A stretch of 64,000 nt of DNA. Origin: Vibrio aerogenes. Lineage in GTDB: Bacteria; Pseudomonadota; Gammaproteobacteria; Enterobacterales; Vibrionaceae. This document shows positions 36,633 through 43,951 of the stretch, piece after piece (position 1 is the stretch's first letter; every line of letters starts with the position of its first letter). The DNA lies in the NCBI RefSeq assembly GCF_024346755.1, contig NZ_AP024863.1:21781-85780 (forward strand), written 5' to 3'. Both the position numbers and the translations under genes were made by a program. Under the pieces are notes generated by a model that saw only the letters and a list, made by a program, of their open reading frames with translations, had not been told where the DNA came from and searched no databases.

Positions 36633-37895
36633 ATGGATATCAGCACTGCTTATGAAGAAGGTGTTTTTGCGGGTGAACGCAGTAATATCGACAGGCTATT
36701 ATCGCGTGCACCTTACTATCCCCGTTGTAGCTGGGATAAAACAGCCTCAAAGTCCCGTCCAACGGAACTGGCATTTAAGATGCCATACATTCAGATTCAA
36801 CCAACAGCTGAACAGAGTTGGTTGGTCTTTGATTTGGACCATAACAATCCTTTCATCTGGCAGGATGCGAATCTCCCTCCTCCGAATTTGATCGTATCAA
36901 ACCGTAATAATGGTCATGCTCACCTTTATTACGCGATTTCTAAAGTCTGTAAGAGTGAAAAAGCAGATCCTAAGATCATCCGGTATAAAGAAAATGTTTA
37001 TAAAGCGATGGCACAACGGCTGAAGGCTGATCCTTGCTATACCGGATTTATATCAAAAACCCCTTTTCATTCGTGGTGGCGGACCAGTGAACTTCATACT
37101 CAGCAATATAATCTGGGGGATTTAGCTGCTTCTGTAACCAGTGAAATCAGTCAGATTATTGCCCGTGATAACACCAGTTCAAGTAAAGCGGTTAACCCGA
37201 AAACCTACGCGTATCGTAATCCTTGTTTGTTTGATGTCGTCCGTAACTTTGCGTACTCGATTGTCAGAGCTGAACGGGCCCAGGAAAACTATTCCGGCTT
37301 TTATAAGGAAGTGGAATCTTATGCGTTAGAGCAGAATACCAAATTTGTTGGGTTGGGTTGGGAGTCAAATCTTCCTGAATCGGAAGTTCATCACACCGTG
37401 AAATCGATCGTCAACTGGACGTGGAACCGATATACAGGTAATCGAGACTGTAATCGTGGCGTGATGAATCTGGAGAGTGTTATTCCTTTAAAAGCAAAGC
37501 AGCGTCTTGCTGCCAGGTACTCGGCCAGAACGAAATCAGAAAAAACACTTCGTCGTATCAAAATGACGATTCAGAATATCCGACAAAAAGGTGACAAGGT
37601 AACCTGTACTCTTATCGCAAAAACTCTGGGAATCAGTCGACAAACCGTCTCTAAGTATATGCCGGAAGCTGAACATGCTCAGAGCAATATAGTGTCTCTT
37701 CATACCCTGTTTCATTTGGGGAAGCGCAAGCTCAAAAAAGTTAATTTAGGTGTACATCAGATATCTAGCTCTTTTAAGAGCTGGTCTTTTTTTGCGGAAT
37801 CTGTTTGTGATTCTGTGAATTGTCATAAGCGTGTGAATTTTTCCTCTGGAGGCTTTTATTCTTTTGTTTGTCTCTTTGATCATGATTCAACTTAA
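36633..37895 (+). CDS. rep: ColE2-type plasmid replication initiator (Rep)
   Basis: This 420-residue protein has the ColE2/ColE3-type Rep (Replicase) domain. It includes PTELAFKMPYIQIQPTAEQSWLVFDLDHN and LPPPNLIVSNRNNGHAHLYYAI, then a PriCT-1-like region with NPCLFDVVRNFAYSIVR. A helix-turn-helix-like segment (TLIAKTLGISRQTVSKYM) lies near residue 340. These proteins prime leading-strand synthesis at the plasmid origin. The protein is longer than ColE2 Rep (about 300 residues), and the last roughly 70 residues look unlike the rest, possibly a read-through tail after a lost stop. The ribosome-binding site is weak, which fits post-transcriptional control. Confidence 0.82.
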   Translation: MDISTAYEEGVFAGERSNIDRLLSRAPYYPRCSWDKTASKSRPTELAFKMPYIQIQPTAEQSWLVFDLDHNNPFIWQDANLPPPNLIVSNRNNGHAHLYYAISKVCKSEKADPKIIRYKENVYKAMAQRLKADPCYTGFISKTPFHSWWRTSELHTQQYNLGDLAASVTSEISQIIARDNTSSSKAVNPKTYAYRNPCLFDVVRNFAYSIVRAERAQENYSGFYKEVESYALEQNTKFVGLGWESNLPESEVHHTVKSIVNWTWNRYTGNRDCNRGVMNLESVIPLKAKQRLAARYSARTKSEKTLRRIKMTIQNIRQKGDKVTCTLIAKTLGISRQTVSKYMPEAEHAQSNIVSLHTLFHLGKRKLKKVNLGVHQISSSFKSWSFFAESVCDSVNCHKRVNFSSGGFYSFVCLFDHDST

Positions 37896-37953
37896 GCTTT
37901 ATCTTGCTCTAGTTATAATGCATCAGGTTTTGTTTCTTTTATCTCTGTATTCA

Positions 37954-37982
37954 TTGTTTCTTCTATTGTGATTGGCTATGAT
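37954..37982 (+). promoter_or_regulatory. Candidate promoter of the parDE operon
   Basis: TTGTTT (37954-37959) and TATGAT (37977-37982) are separated by 17 bp, ending 32 bp before the antitoxin start. A second -10-like TATAAT lies at 37914-37919 without a good -35. Confidence 0.45.
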
Positions 37983-38014
37983 TAACTTTGAATCGTTATG
38001 ATTGGAGATTAATC

Positions 38015-38272
38015 ATGAATACCCGAGTTGTCACTGCACATGTTCCGATGCACTTGGCTGATAAAGTTGATGAGTTGGCGCAACGTCTTGAACGTTCTAA
38101 AGCCTGGATTGTTAAACAAGCACTGGCTGACTGGGTCGTTATGGAAGAAGAGCGGCATAAATTAACTCTGGAAGCATTAGCTGATGTTGACCGTGGTGAA
38201 GTCATTGATCATCAGTCTGTTAAAGATTGGGCTGAAGGTCTTGATCGTGGATTTTCAGGACATGAATCTTAA
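38015..38272 (+). CDS. parD: ParD/CopG-type antitoxin
   Basis: The start at ATG 38015 is set by GGAGATTAATC, giving 85 residues. The N-terminus RVVTAHVPMHLADKVDELAQRLERSKAWIVKQAL is a ribbon-helix-helix DNA-binding domain. The acidic C-terminal part (LADVDRGEVIDHQSVKDWAEGL) should wrap and neutralise the toxin. The stop overlaps the toxin start (TAATG), the usual coupling in parDE operons. It would also repress its own promoter. Confidence 0.88.
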   Translation: MNTRVVTAHVPMHLADKVDELAQRLERSKAWIVKQALADWVVMEEERHKLTLEALADVDRGEVIDHQSVKDWAEGLDRGFSGHES

Positions 38273-38550
38273 TGATGGATATCAAATGGAGTAGTAAAGC
38301 TTATTCTGATTTGAAGCGCTTATATGAATTTCTTTTTCCATCAGATCCCAGAGCAGCTGCGAAAGTTGTGCAATCTTTAACTTCAGCTCCCGATATTTTA
38401 TATGACCAACCCAGAATCGGTGAACGACTTGATGCTTTTGAGCCGAGAGAAGTCAGGCGATTGTTAGTTGGCCATTATGAGATGAGATATGAAGTTCAGG
38501 AAGCTGTTGTTTATATTTTACGTATTTGGCATACCCGGGAAAAACGTTAA
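38272..38550 (+). CDS. parE: ParE/RelE-family toxin
   Basis: This 92-residue protein begins MMDIKWSSKAYSDLKRLYEFLFPSDPRAA and contains LYDQPRIGERLDAFEPREVRRLLVGHYEMRYEV and a C-terminal VYILRIWHTREKR. These are hallmarks of the ParE branch of the RelE/ParE superfamily, whose studied members poison DNA gyrase. With the antitoxin it would stabilise the replicon beside rep. Confidence 0.9.
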   Translation: MMDIKWSSKAYSDLKRLYEFLFPSDPRAAAKVVQSLTSAPDILYDQPRIGERLDAFEPREVRRLLVGHYEMRYEVQEAVVYILRIWHTREKR

Positions 38551-38662
38551 TGAAGAAAAGGCCCTGGTGCCAATATCAGAGCCTGTATTTTTCATCTTTC
38601 TGGTTTGATTCATTGGCTTTATCAATAGATAGAGATGTATGATGTCGAAAACATCAAACCGT

Positions 38663-38866
38663 TTAAATTGCCTGAGACGACCTGATTTTCTGTTCGCCAA
38701 AAGCAAGTAAGCGTATTTCCATTACCGCTCCGAAATATTCCATATGAATACATGGTTCGGTTTTGCTCTTGCTTAATGTATTGAGTTCTTCCAGTAAGTC
38801 AGCAATAAAATTTTTTACGGATTGATCTGCCTGTGACAGATTGGTCATTAAATGATTTTGGCTCAT
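38663..38866 (-). CDS. Small hypothetical protein
   Basis: This 67-residue protein begins MSQNHLMTNLSQADQSVKNFIADLLEELNTLSKSKTE. The ATG at 38866 follows AGGTGAAC, a reasonable ribosome-binding site. No domain is recognised. It sits between parE and the hydrolase remnant. Confidence 0.45.
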   Translation of the reverse strand: MSQNHLMTNLSQADQSVKNFIADLLEELNTLSKSKTEPCIHMEYFGAVMEIRLLAFGEQKIRSSQAI

Positions 38867-38970
38867 TGTTCACCTGCCTGTTTATCTGACGATAGTTATA
38901 TACGCTGCTACACGATTATTTTTATGAATGATTTATATTAATTTCTTTTTCACTAAATGGAGTAATTAAT

Positions 38971-39102
38971 ATAAATCACATTATTTTAGATGGTAATTTT
39001 TCTAGGTATTCGCTGTATGAAAAAGAGAATTCAGCTTAGTATGTGATTTTCCTGTTAGGAGCGTTACAGGATATTGAATCCGTTGACGCCTTTTCTCATT
39101 AA
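38971..39102 (+). pseudogene. Remnant of an alpha/beta hydrolase gene
   Basis: The plus strand reads INHIILDGNFSRYSLYEKENSA, a TAG at 39037-39039, then YVIFLLGALQDIESVDAFSH and a stop at 39100-39102. This aligns with the first roughly 45 residues of the hydrolase at 8214-9053 (INNVFLNSHSYRYSLYKNKN..., HVIFLLGALQDIESVDSFS). The start codon is eroded although a GGAGTAA site remains, and the rest of the gene is gone. It converges on the paralogous regulator-like gene exactly as the intact pair does at 7.2-9.1 kb. Confidence 0.9.
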
Positions 39103-39203
39103 CTCTCAGGGTTGTATATTTAAATTTATATTAATTTTTATCAACTATAAAATGCTGCGTATTTTATGCTGTATATTCCCATTCAAATGATGGAAATCAC
39201 ATT

Positions 39204-40037
39204 TTATCTATATATTTTTGATAGTGTAACCAATAAGTCAGTCATCAGTTCTTTGTGAACTCCCTGTAACAAGCTTAAAGCCTTAATGAACAAAGAATCC
39301 CTTACATGTTGTACCTTTCTTAACTGGTGAAGTGCTGGAAATTGTCTCATTTCACTGGTAAAACTAGCATGAGATTCCAATTGAAACCCCACTTGAGCCC
39401 TGAAGCCAATTGATGCAGGAAGAGGCGTGGTTTTTCGGGTATCTTCCAGTAGAGTGTACTGATGCTTTGAAATCCCGATAAGCTGGGAAGCCGTTTCAAC
39501 AGAGATATCATTGACTTCTCTGAATCTTCGGGCTGTAATTGCGACTGAATGGTAATAATCCATTGCAAATTCATCAATATCTAACACATCAGGTGGTAAA
39601 AATTCACGGTGGTCTGCTAGTTTGCCATATTTATTTTCTAACTGTTCTTTGTAGTTGAAAAACTCATTTCTTGAGACTTCTCCTAATATGTCGCAGACCA
39701 TGTCGAGAAAATGATTGAACTGAGTTACAGGCAGTCGCCCAATACAAGCTAAGGCTTTCACTGTATTTTTATCCAAATTGGGGTAAAATTGTTGGATTTT
39801 GAAAGAAGTCATTGGAACCATCATCACCCATGAATAGGCGGCTATCAGATGAATCGGACGCGCTGCCGGATAGCTTTGCTGCATATGGCGTTTTAAGGTT
39901 CCACCGCTTATACCTGTAAATCGTTTTTCCAGTTGTTTAAATGTTACTCCCTGAGCTCGTCTGATATTGGACATCGATATAGAAATGTCGGTATCAATAT
40001 TCTTGAATGATTTATTTAATTGTTCTATTTCTAACAT
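39204..40037 (-). CDS. Unknown protein with helix-turn-helix-like segments, paralog of the 7.2-8.1 kb gene
   Basis: This 277-residue protein is homologous along its length to the protein at 7257-8132. It has NIDTDISISMSNIRRAQGV, TFKQLEKRFTGISGGTLKRHMQQSYP, AAYSWVMMVPMTSF, LPPDVLDIDEFAMDYYHSVAI, ISVETASQLIGISKHQYTLLED and a C-terminal LSKIYR. The first and last of the quoted helical segments look like helix-turn-helix motifs. Its partner hydrolase is a remnant (38971-39102), so this copy survives alone and may have diverged in role, for example cross-regulating the intact locus. Confidence 0.7.
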   Translation of the reverse strand: MLEIEQLNKSFKNIDTDISISMSNIRRAQGVTFKQLEKRFTGISGGTLKRHMQQSYPAARPIHLIAAYSWVMMVPMTSFKIQQFYPNLDKNTVKALACIGRLPVTQFNHFLDMVCDILGEVSRNEFFNYKEQLENKYGKLADHREFLPPDVLDIDEFAMDYYHSVAITARRFREVNDISVETASQLIGISKHQYTLLEDTRKTTPLPASIGFRAQVGFQLESHASFTSEMRQFPALHQLRKVQHVRDSLFIKALSLLQGVHKELMTDLLVTLSKIYR

Positions 40038-40504
40038 GCTTATAAAACCCAGCCTTTATTCTTATTATCTGAAAAATATTGTTATCATATATATGATTGA
40101 AAGAGATTATTCGATCTGTGTTATATGTCAATCCTGTTATTTTATCAGTGACTTAATTTTATCGGGATTTTATTTTATATGATTTATTTTTACCTGTTTT
40201 ATTTATGTATGAGTTATGTCGGTTCTTATTTATGAGACTCCTGATTATTCTGATATTATTTACAATGATTTACACTTGTGTCTCTCAATCCTCTGCTGTA
40301 TGTCATACAACTCCTGCCATACCTGCAGATGTCACTTCCGGAACCCGGATATCGTCAGATTTTGTAAAAATATACAACTATGATCATGTGTCATATAAGT
40401 ATACCTAAACGTCATAGCCTGAAATTTCGGCTTTTCTTATATTTGTCATTACCTAAATGTCACGGTATATTAGATCATTACTTAAATGTCACTTCAGGTG
40501 CATC
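40038..40504. other. AT-rich intergenic region ahead of the recombinase
   Basis: No firm gene. A 58-codon frame from ATG 40232 begins MRLLIILILFTMIYTCVSQSSA, like a signal peptide, but has no recognised product and a weak ribosome-binding site. The right end holds three direct repeats that are described as a recombination site. Confidence 0.4.
40403..40491 (+). repeat. Three direct repeats, res-like site of the serine recombinase
   Basis: ACCTAAACGTCA (40403-40414), ACCTAAATGTCA (40451-40462) and ACTTAAATGTCA (40480-40491) are near-identical 12-mers in the same orientation, ending 13 bp before the recombinase start. Resolvases bind repeated sites (res) just upstream of their own gene, which also gives autoregulation. 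Whether recombination occurs here is unknown. Confidence 0.6.
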
Positions 40505-41155
40505 ATGTACATATTTGGTTATCTGAGAGCTTCAACCAGTGATCAGAATGCAAAGAGAGCTCAAAATACCTTAATAAAATTTGTTCAGGAGAAAGGATTC
40601 AGAATTGCAGGATGGTATGTTGAAAATGAATCAGGTGCTTCTCTTCAAAGACCTGAATTATTACGCTTACTTGATGATGCAGCAAAAGGTGATGCAATTA
40701 TTATTGAGCAAATTGATCGGCTTTCTCGTTTAGATGAAGAAAGTTGGTATAAATTAAAGGAAATGCTGTACAAGAAAGAATTGAAGGTTATTAGCCTTGA
40801 TTTGCCAACCAGCCATCTTGCCCTCTCTCCACAAATTACCGATGAGTTTACAGGATCGATGATCAAGGCGATTAATAGCATGATGATGGATATGCTGGCT
40901 GCGATTGCCCGGAAGGATTATCAGGATCGGCGTCGCCGGCAAGCGGAAGGCATCGAAAAAGCCAGACAGGATGGAAAATACCGGGGGCGACAGGCCGATC
41001 TGGATTTGCATGAAAAAATCTACCAGCTGAGAGTCATTAACGGTTTGAGTATCAGTGATACAGCTAAACTCACCAACGTCTCTACCCGGACTGTTATTCG
41101 GGTGGCGAAGAAATTGTCTTTGGAACGCACAGTTTTACCTGCTGATAATGATTAA
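40505..41155 (+). CDS. Serine recombinase (resolvase/invertase family)
   Basis: The start ATG at 40505 follows CAGGTGCATC and gives 216 residues. The N-terminal catalytic domain begins MYIFGYLRASTSDQNAKRA, with Ser at position 10 in the RxS context of small serine recombinases. ENESGASLQRPELLRLLDDA and EQIDRLSRLDEESW follow. The C-terminal helix-turn-helix is ISDTAKLTNVSTRTVIRVAKKL. It could resolve multimers of a plasmid or cointegrates, or move the adjacent region. It lies immediately beside CRISPR array 1. Confidence 0.92.
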   Translation: MYIFGYLRASTSDQNAKRAQNTLIKFVQEKGFRIAGWYVENESGASLQRPELLRLLDDAAKGDAIIIEQIDRLSRLDEESWYKLKEMLYKKELKVISLDLPTSHLALSPQITDEFTGSMIKAINSMMMDMLAAIARKDYQDRRRRQAEGIEKARQDGKYRGRQADLDLHEKIYQLRVINGLSISDTAKLTNVSTRTVIRVAKKLSLERTVLPADND

Positions 41156-41186
41156 ATCAGCGATTTATTTGATAAAAACAAACCGC

Positions 41187-41215
41187 AGCCCGGGTGAAGA
41201 TTCATTCGGGCTTTT
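41187..41215 (+). terminator. Terminator of the recombinase gene
   Basis: AGCCCGGGTGAA pairs with TTCATTCGGGCT (two mismatches), followed by TTTTCTT. It overlaps the last two bases of the degenerate distal CRISPR repeat. Confidence 0.65.
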
Positions 41216-41385
41216 CTTAACATGCTGTCTCGGCCAGTGTCTTCCGACAAAACTAAACCATTTGATTTAGAGGCCGCAAAGTCCTAACGGCCTGTTTCGG
41301 CCAGTGTCTTCCGACTAGATGTATTACGCAATGGTAATTTTAATTTAACTGTCCTAACGGCCTGTTTCGGCCAGCGTCTTCCGAC
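41214..41385 (-). CRISPR. CRISPR array 1 (3 repeats, 2 spacers)
   Basis: The 35-bp repeats are at 41214-41248 (left half degenerate), 41281-41315 and 41351-41385 (one change, GTGTC to GCGTC). The repeat core contains the palindrome GGCCTGTTTCGGCC and ends GTCTTCCGAC on the plus strand. Spacers are 32 and 35 bp. The degenerate copy at the left and the shared leader at the right show transcription from right to left. The repeat is the same as in array 2. Confidence 0.93.
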
Positions 41386-41611
41386 TGCGTCCTCTGGAGG
41401 CCTTGATACATAAGGGCTGAGAAGGGCGAATTGGCCGATCTGTATAAATATACATGTAAAAACCCCATATTTTGGCTGTTTTCAGAGGGGATCGGCCAAT
41501 TGCCGATCTCGTCAGACAAGTGGTGATTATATCATCAATTCTGGTGTTGATTCAAAGCGTTAAGGTGAGTGTGCATGGTTTTCATCCGGAATTGTGGGGT
41601 CTGGCCGATCT
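41386..41611 (-). promoter_or_regulatory. Leader of CRISPR array 1
   Basis: These 226 bp are nearly identical to 54832-55057, the leader of array 2. Read on the minus strand, a promoter TTGAAT (41555-41550) with 18-bp spacing to TATAAT (41531-41526) points into the array. Between it and the array lies a 12-bp inverted repeat AATTGGCCGATC/GATCGGCCAATT (41429-41440 and 41490-41501) around a palindrome TGTATAAATATACA (41441-41454). Another TGGCCGATCT lies at 41602-41611. Confidence 0.75.
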
Positions 41612-41628
41612 CCTGACGATTCAGTCAA

Positions 41629-42591
41629 TCAGTCAAAATAGCCATAGCCCACTGCTGTTTTTGCCCCCGCTCCCTGATAAGATAATGCATGACAGAGCAT
41701 ATTGGTGATAAACGCCAGTTCTCCTTTCGGTGGTTGTTCTGTTGCACCGGGGCGCGGTACTACCGCGAATTGCAGCGCAAAATCTTCCAGTGCTAAAAAT
41801 GGAATCGGTACCGGGTCATGCCAGTCGTTAGGAGTGGTTTTTAATGTCCCTGCTTTATCTTTTCCGCCCTCCAGATACCAGTCACCAAAATGTGGTGTCA
41901 TTACATCGGTGACGAATTTCATTTTTTTTGTTGGCAGGGCGTCAAAGAAAATATAATCGCCAGCCACATGATTCTCTTGATTAACTTTTTCATTATCAGT
42001 TTTTGTTGGCTTAGTAGAATGTTCATAACTGCCAAATACCCGCTGCATAAATTGAATAAAATCGTCATCAAGCTTTTCTTCTTCATTGAGCGGATAAGTA
42101 TTCATTAAAAACGACTTCAGAATGCCTTTTAAAGCCGACCCAGGCAGATATGGAATGCCTAGCGTAGGGTGCCAGAACAGATTCACTTCCAGCAGATGTG
42201 GTATCGATAAGCCATTGACAAACCGCCAGTTACAGGTGACGGTTTTGATGGCATCCTGTTTCTGGATCTCTGATCCTTTAAGTCTTTTGACCATTTCACA
42301 TTGTCTATCGACATAATGCTGACACACTGACGATAGGGCATCTTGATCATCTTTCAATGTATTGCGTACGATTGTCATCGAATCATCGCTTGTTCCTGTG
42401 GCCAGAAATTTGCTTTCCTCCCACTCTTCTTCAGGTAAATGACCGTTACACATGAGGCTGAGGAAACGGGTTGTATCTTGTTCTTTCCCCATCTGCACTA
42501 AATTGCTGGTATTAGACGTCAAAAAATATTTATTATATAGCAGTCCCCAGTTAAGGGTTTTATGCCATTCCGGATTCTTTTGATCACTCAT
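41629..42591 (-). CDS. cmr6: Type III-B CRISPR RAMP protein Cmr6
   Basis: From ATG 42591 (overlapping the cmr5 end by 8 bp) the product is 320 residues. LFWHPTLGIPYLPGSALKGILKSF is the RAMP motif of Cmr6, and the C-terminus GAGAKTAVGYGYFD is its glycine-rich loop. Cmr6 caps the backbone of the effector complex that holds the crRNA. It is the last gene of the cmr operon and ends 18 bp from the array 1 leader. Confidence 0.9.
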   Translation of the reverse strand: MSDQKNPEWHKTLNWGLLYNKYFLTSNTSNLVQMGKEQDTTRFLSLMCNGHLPEEEWEESKFLATGTSDDSMTIVRNTLKDDQDALSSVCQHYVDRQCEMVKRLKGSEIQKQDAIKTVTCNWRFVNGLSIPHLLEVNLFWHPTLGIPYLPGSALKGILKSFLMNTYPLNEEEKLDDDFIQFMQRVFGSYEHSTKPTKTDNEKVNQENHVAGDYIFFDALPTKKMKFVTDVMTPHFGDWYLEGGKDKAGTLKTTPNDWHDPVPIPFLALEDFALQFAVVPRPGATEQPPKGELAFITNMLCHALSYQGAGAKTAVGYGYFD

Positions 42592-43063
42592 TATCGCCTC
42601 CGGTGTTTTTCTTATTACCGGCTTGGGCAAGCATGGCTTTTTTTGCCCGTAGCAGTGACTTCATCCAGACCAGCAACTCATTGATCTCATTTTCGATAGC
42701 CATATGTTCTTTGATATCGATGTCGCCTTTTAACAGATAAGAAAATAGTTGGGTTTGTTGATTATCCGGGTCAGTTGTAAAAGTGGTCCAGCTTTTACCA
42801 TGTAAATGCTCTTCGATGATTCGCAGACATAGTGGATAGATGTTGGTTGATTTTTTCTGTTTATTGTTGTTTTCTTCCCCGGCCTGATTTTTTGTCAAAA
42901 ATGCCACAAAGTGCAGTAGGCCGTTATTACGCAAAAAAGCAGGCATGGCAGCGACGGATGTTTCATAGTCCCCAACTGTATCCTCATTGGCCTGTTTTGT
43001 TGCCTCTTCAATCAGCCGGTAACAATGTTTAGCCCGTTGGTTAGACAGTAATTCAATACTCAT
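42584..43063 (-). CDS. cmr5: Type III-B CRISPR small subunit Cmr5
   Basis: From ATG 43063 (in an ATGA with cmr4) the product is 159 residues. It is mainly helical and begins MSIELLSNQRAKHCYRLIEEA, with YETSVAAMPAFLRNNGLLHFVAFL, the usual Cmr5 pattern of NQRA and a LP-xLIxxNGLxxtLAFL block. It forms the inner filament next to the target RNA. Confidence 0.88.
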   Translation of the reverse strand: MSIELLSNQRAKHCYRLIEEATKQANEDTVGDYETSVAAMPAFLRNNGLLHFVAFLTKNQAGEENNNKQKKSTNIYPLCLRIIEEHLHGKSWTTFTTDPDNQQTQLFSYLLKGDIDIKEHMAIENEINELLVWMKSLLRAKKAMLAQAGNKKNTGGDNE

Positions 43064-43935
43064 TTCGCCTCCCAACGATTTACTTCAAACCAGCCCATGC
43101 CTGTGGTTTCGTTCCCACCGATTTGTACGTAGCCTGTGAATAATTTATTTGTATCAGCATCGGTTTCTTTATCTAAGCGATCAGAACAGACCAACGTGCT
43201 GTAGAGCATGGTTTCCGGTGGCAGGGTTTCTACATACCAGAGGTTCTCGTTGGCTTTGGTTTGTGCTTCGAGTTTGACATGCGGTGTGACGGGTGTTGCC
43301 ATGGTACATAAGTGGCTAAATACCTGATCACTGACCATCACCAGTTTTTGTTCCATTTCCTGACCCAATAAATCGTTTGTTTTCGTCTTCTTACATAGCT
43401 GTTCTTTTAAGCTTTCCAGCCATTGATTAGCCTGATGAGTATTTTTGCTGATGAGTTCCAGACAAAAATCTTCCAGAATCAGCTGATTAAGCTTTTCATC
43501 GGTATTTTGGCGTAATGTGGCGGCCTGGTTCTCAGACAACAGATTCTTTGTATTTTGATCCTTAAATTCCGTTTTCCCCATCCTTCGCATATCCCGGGCA
43601 AAGCGGGAAAGTACACTGGGGCTGGTCACCCATAATGTATGACTGTTAAGGCTGCGCACCGGCAGCCATAATAAACGTGCGTCGCCGAACATCAGTGCCC
43701 CGGCGCCGTCGCCAGATTCACTATCATTACCAAACCAGTTTTTTTGTTCCTTGCTGAGATTACCGTCGGGACAAGCTTTTGCCCTGAATGCACCTTTCAC
43801 GGCTGAGCCGAAAATTACCGGCCAGTTATTATGCGCTTCCCGCATAATCGGTAAATCGATCAGGCCGTTACCGGAGCCTGCGCCTGCATGGACAAAGGTT
43901 TCTGCCCGCATCAGTAAAATATTATTAGTTGTCAT
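43060..43935 (-). CDS. cmr4: Type III-B CRISPR backbone protein Cmr4
   Basis: This 291-residue RAMP protein begins with AETFVHAGAGSGNGLIDLPIMREAHNNWPVIFGSAVKGAFR (in two parts). The motif G-x-IDLPI-x-RE is the Cmr4 signature, and the Asp in it is the residue that cleaves target RNA in studied Cmr complexes. Cmr4 polymerises along the crRNA and cuts at 6-nt steps. Order and overlaps with cmr3 and cmr5 are normal. Confidence 0.93.
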   Translation of the reverse strand: MTTNNILLMRAETFVHAGAGSGNGLIDLPIMREAHNNWPVIFGSAVKGAFRAKACPDGNLSKEQKNWFGNDSESGDGAGALMFGDARLLWLPVRSLNSHTLWVTSPSVLSRFARDMRRMGKTEFKDQNTKNLLSENQAATLRQNTDEKLNQLILEDFCLELISKNTHQANQWLESLKEQLCKKTKTNDLLGQEMEQKLVMVSDQVFSHLCTMATPVTPHVKLEAQTKANENLWYVETLPPETMLYSTLVCSDRLDKETDADTNKLFTGYVQIGGNETTGMGWFEVNRWEAK

Positions 43936-43951
43936 GAGTGGTTCTCCTTCG

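Noticed and set aside
36475-36891. 138-codon frame overlapping the start of rep
   Set aside because: It overlaps the rep leader and the conserved Rep N-terminus in another frame and has no homology signal.
40205-40408. 67-codon frame with a signal-peptide-like start
   Set aside because: Short, AT-rich, weak ribosome-binding site and no recognised product; kept only as a note in the intergenic entry.
41386-41611. Treating the duplicated 226-bp leader as an insertion sequence or MITE
   Set aside because: Both copies abut the same side of a CRISPR array with a promoter facing the repeats, as expected for leaders.
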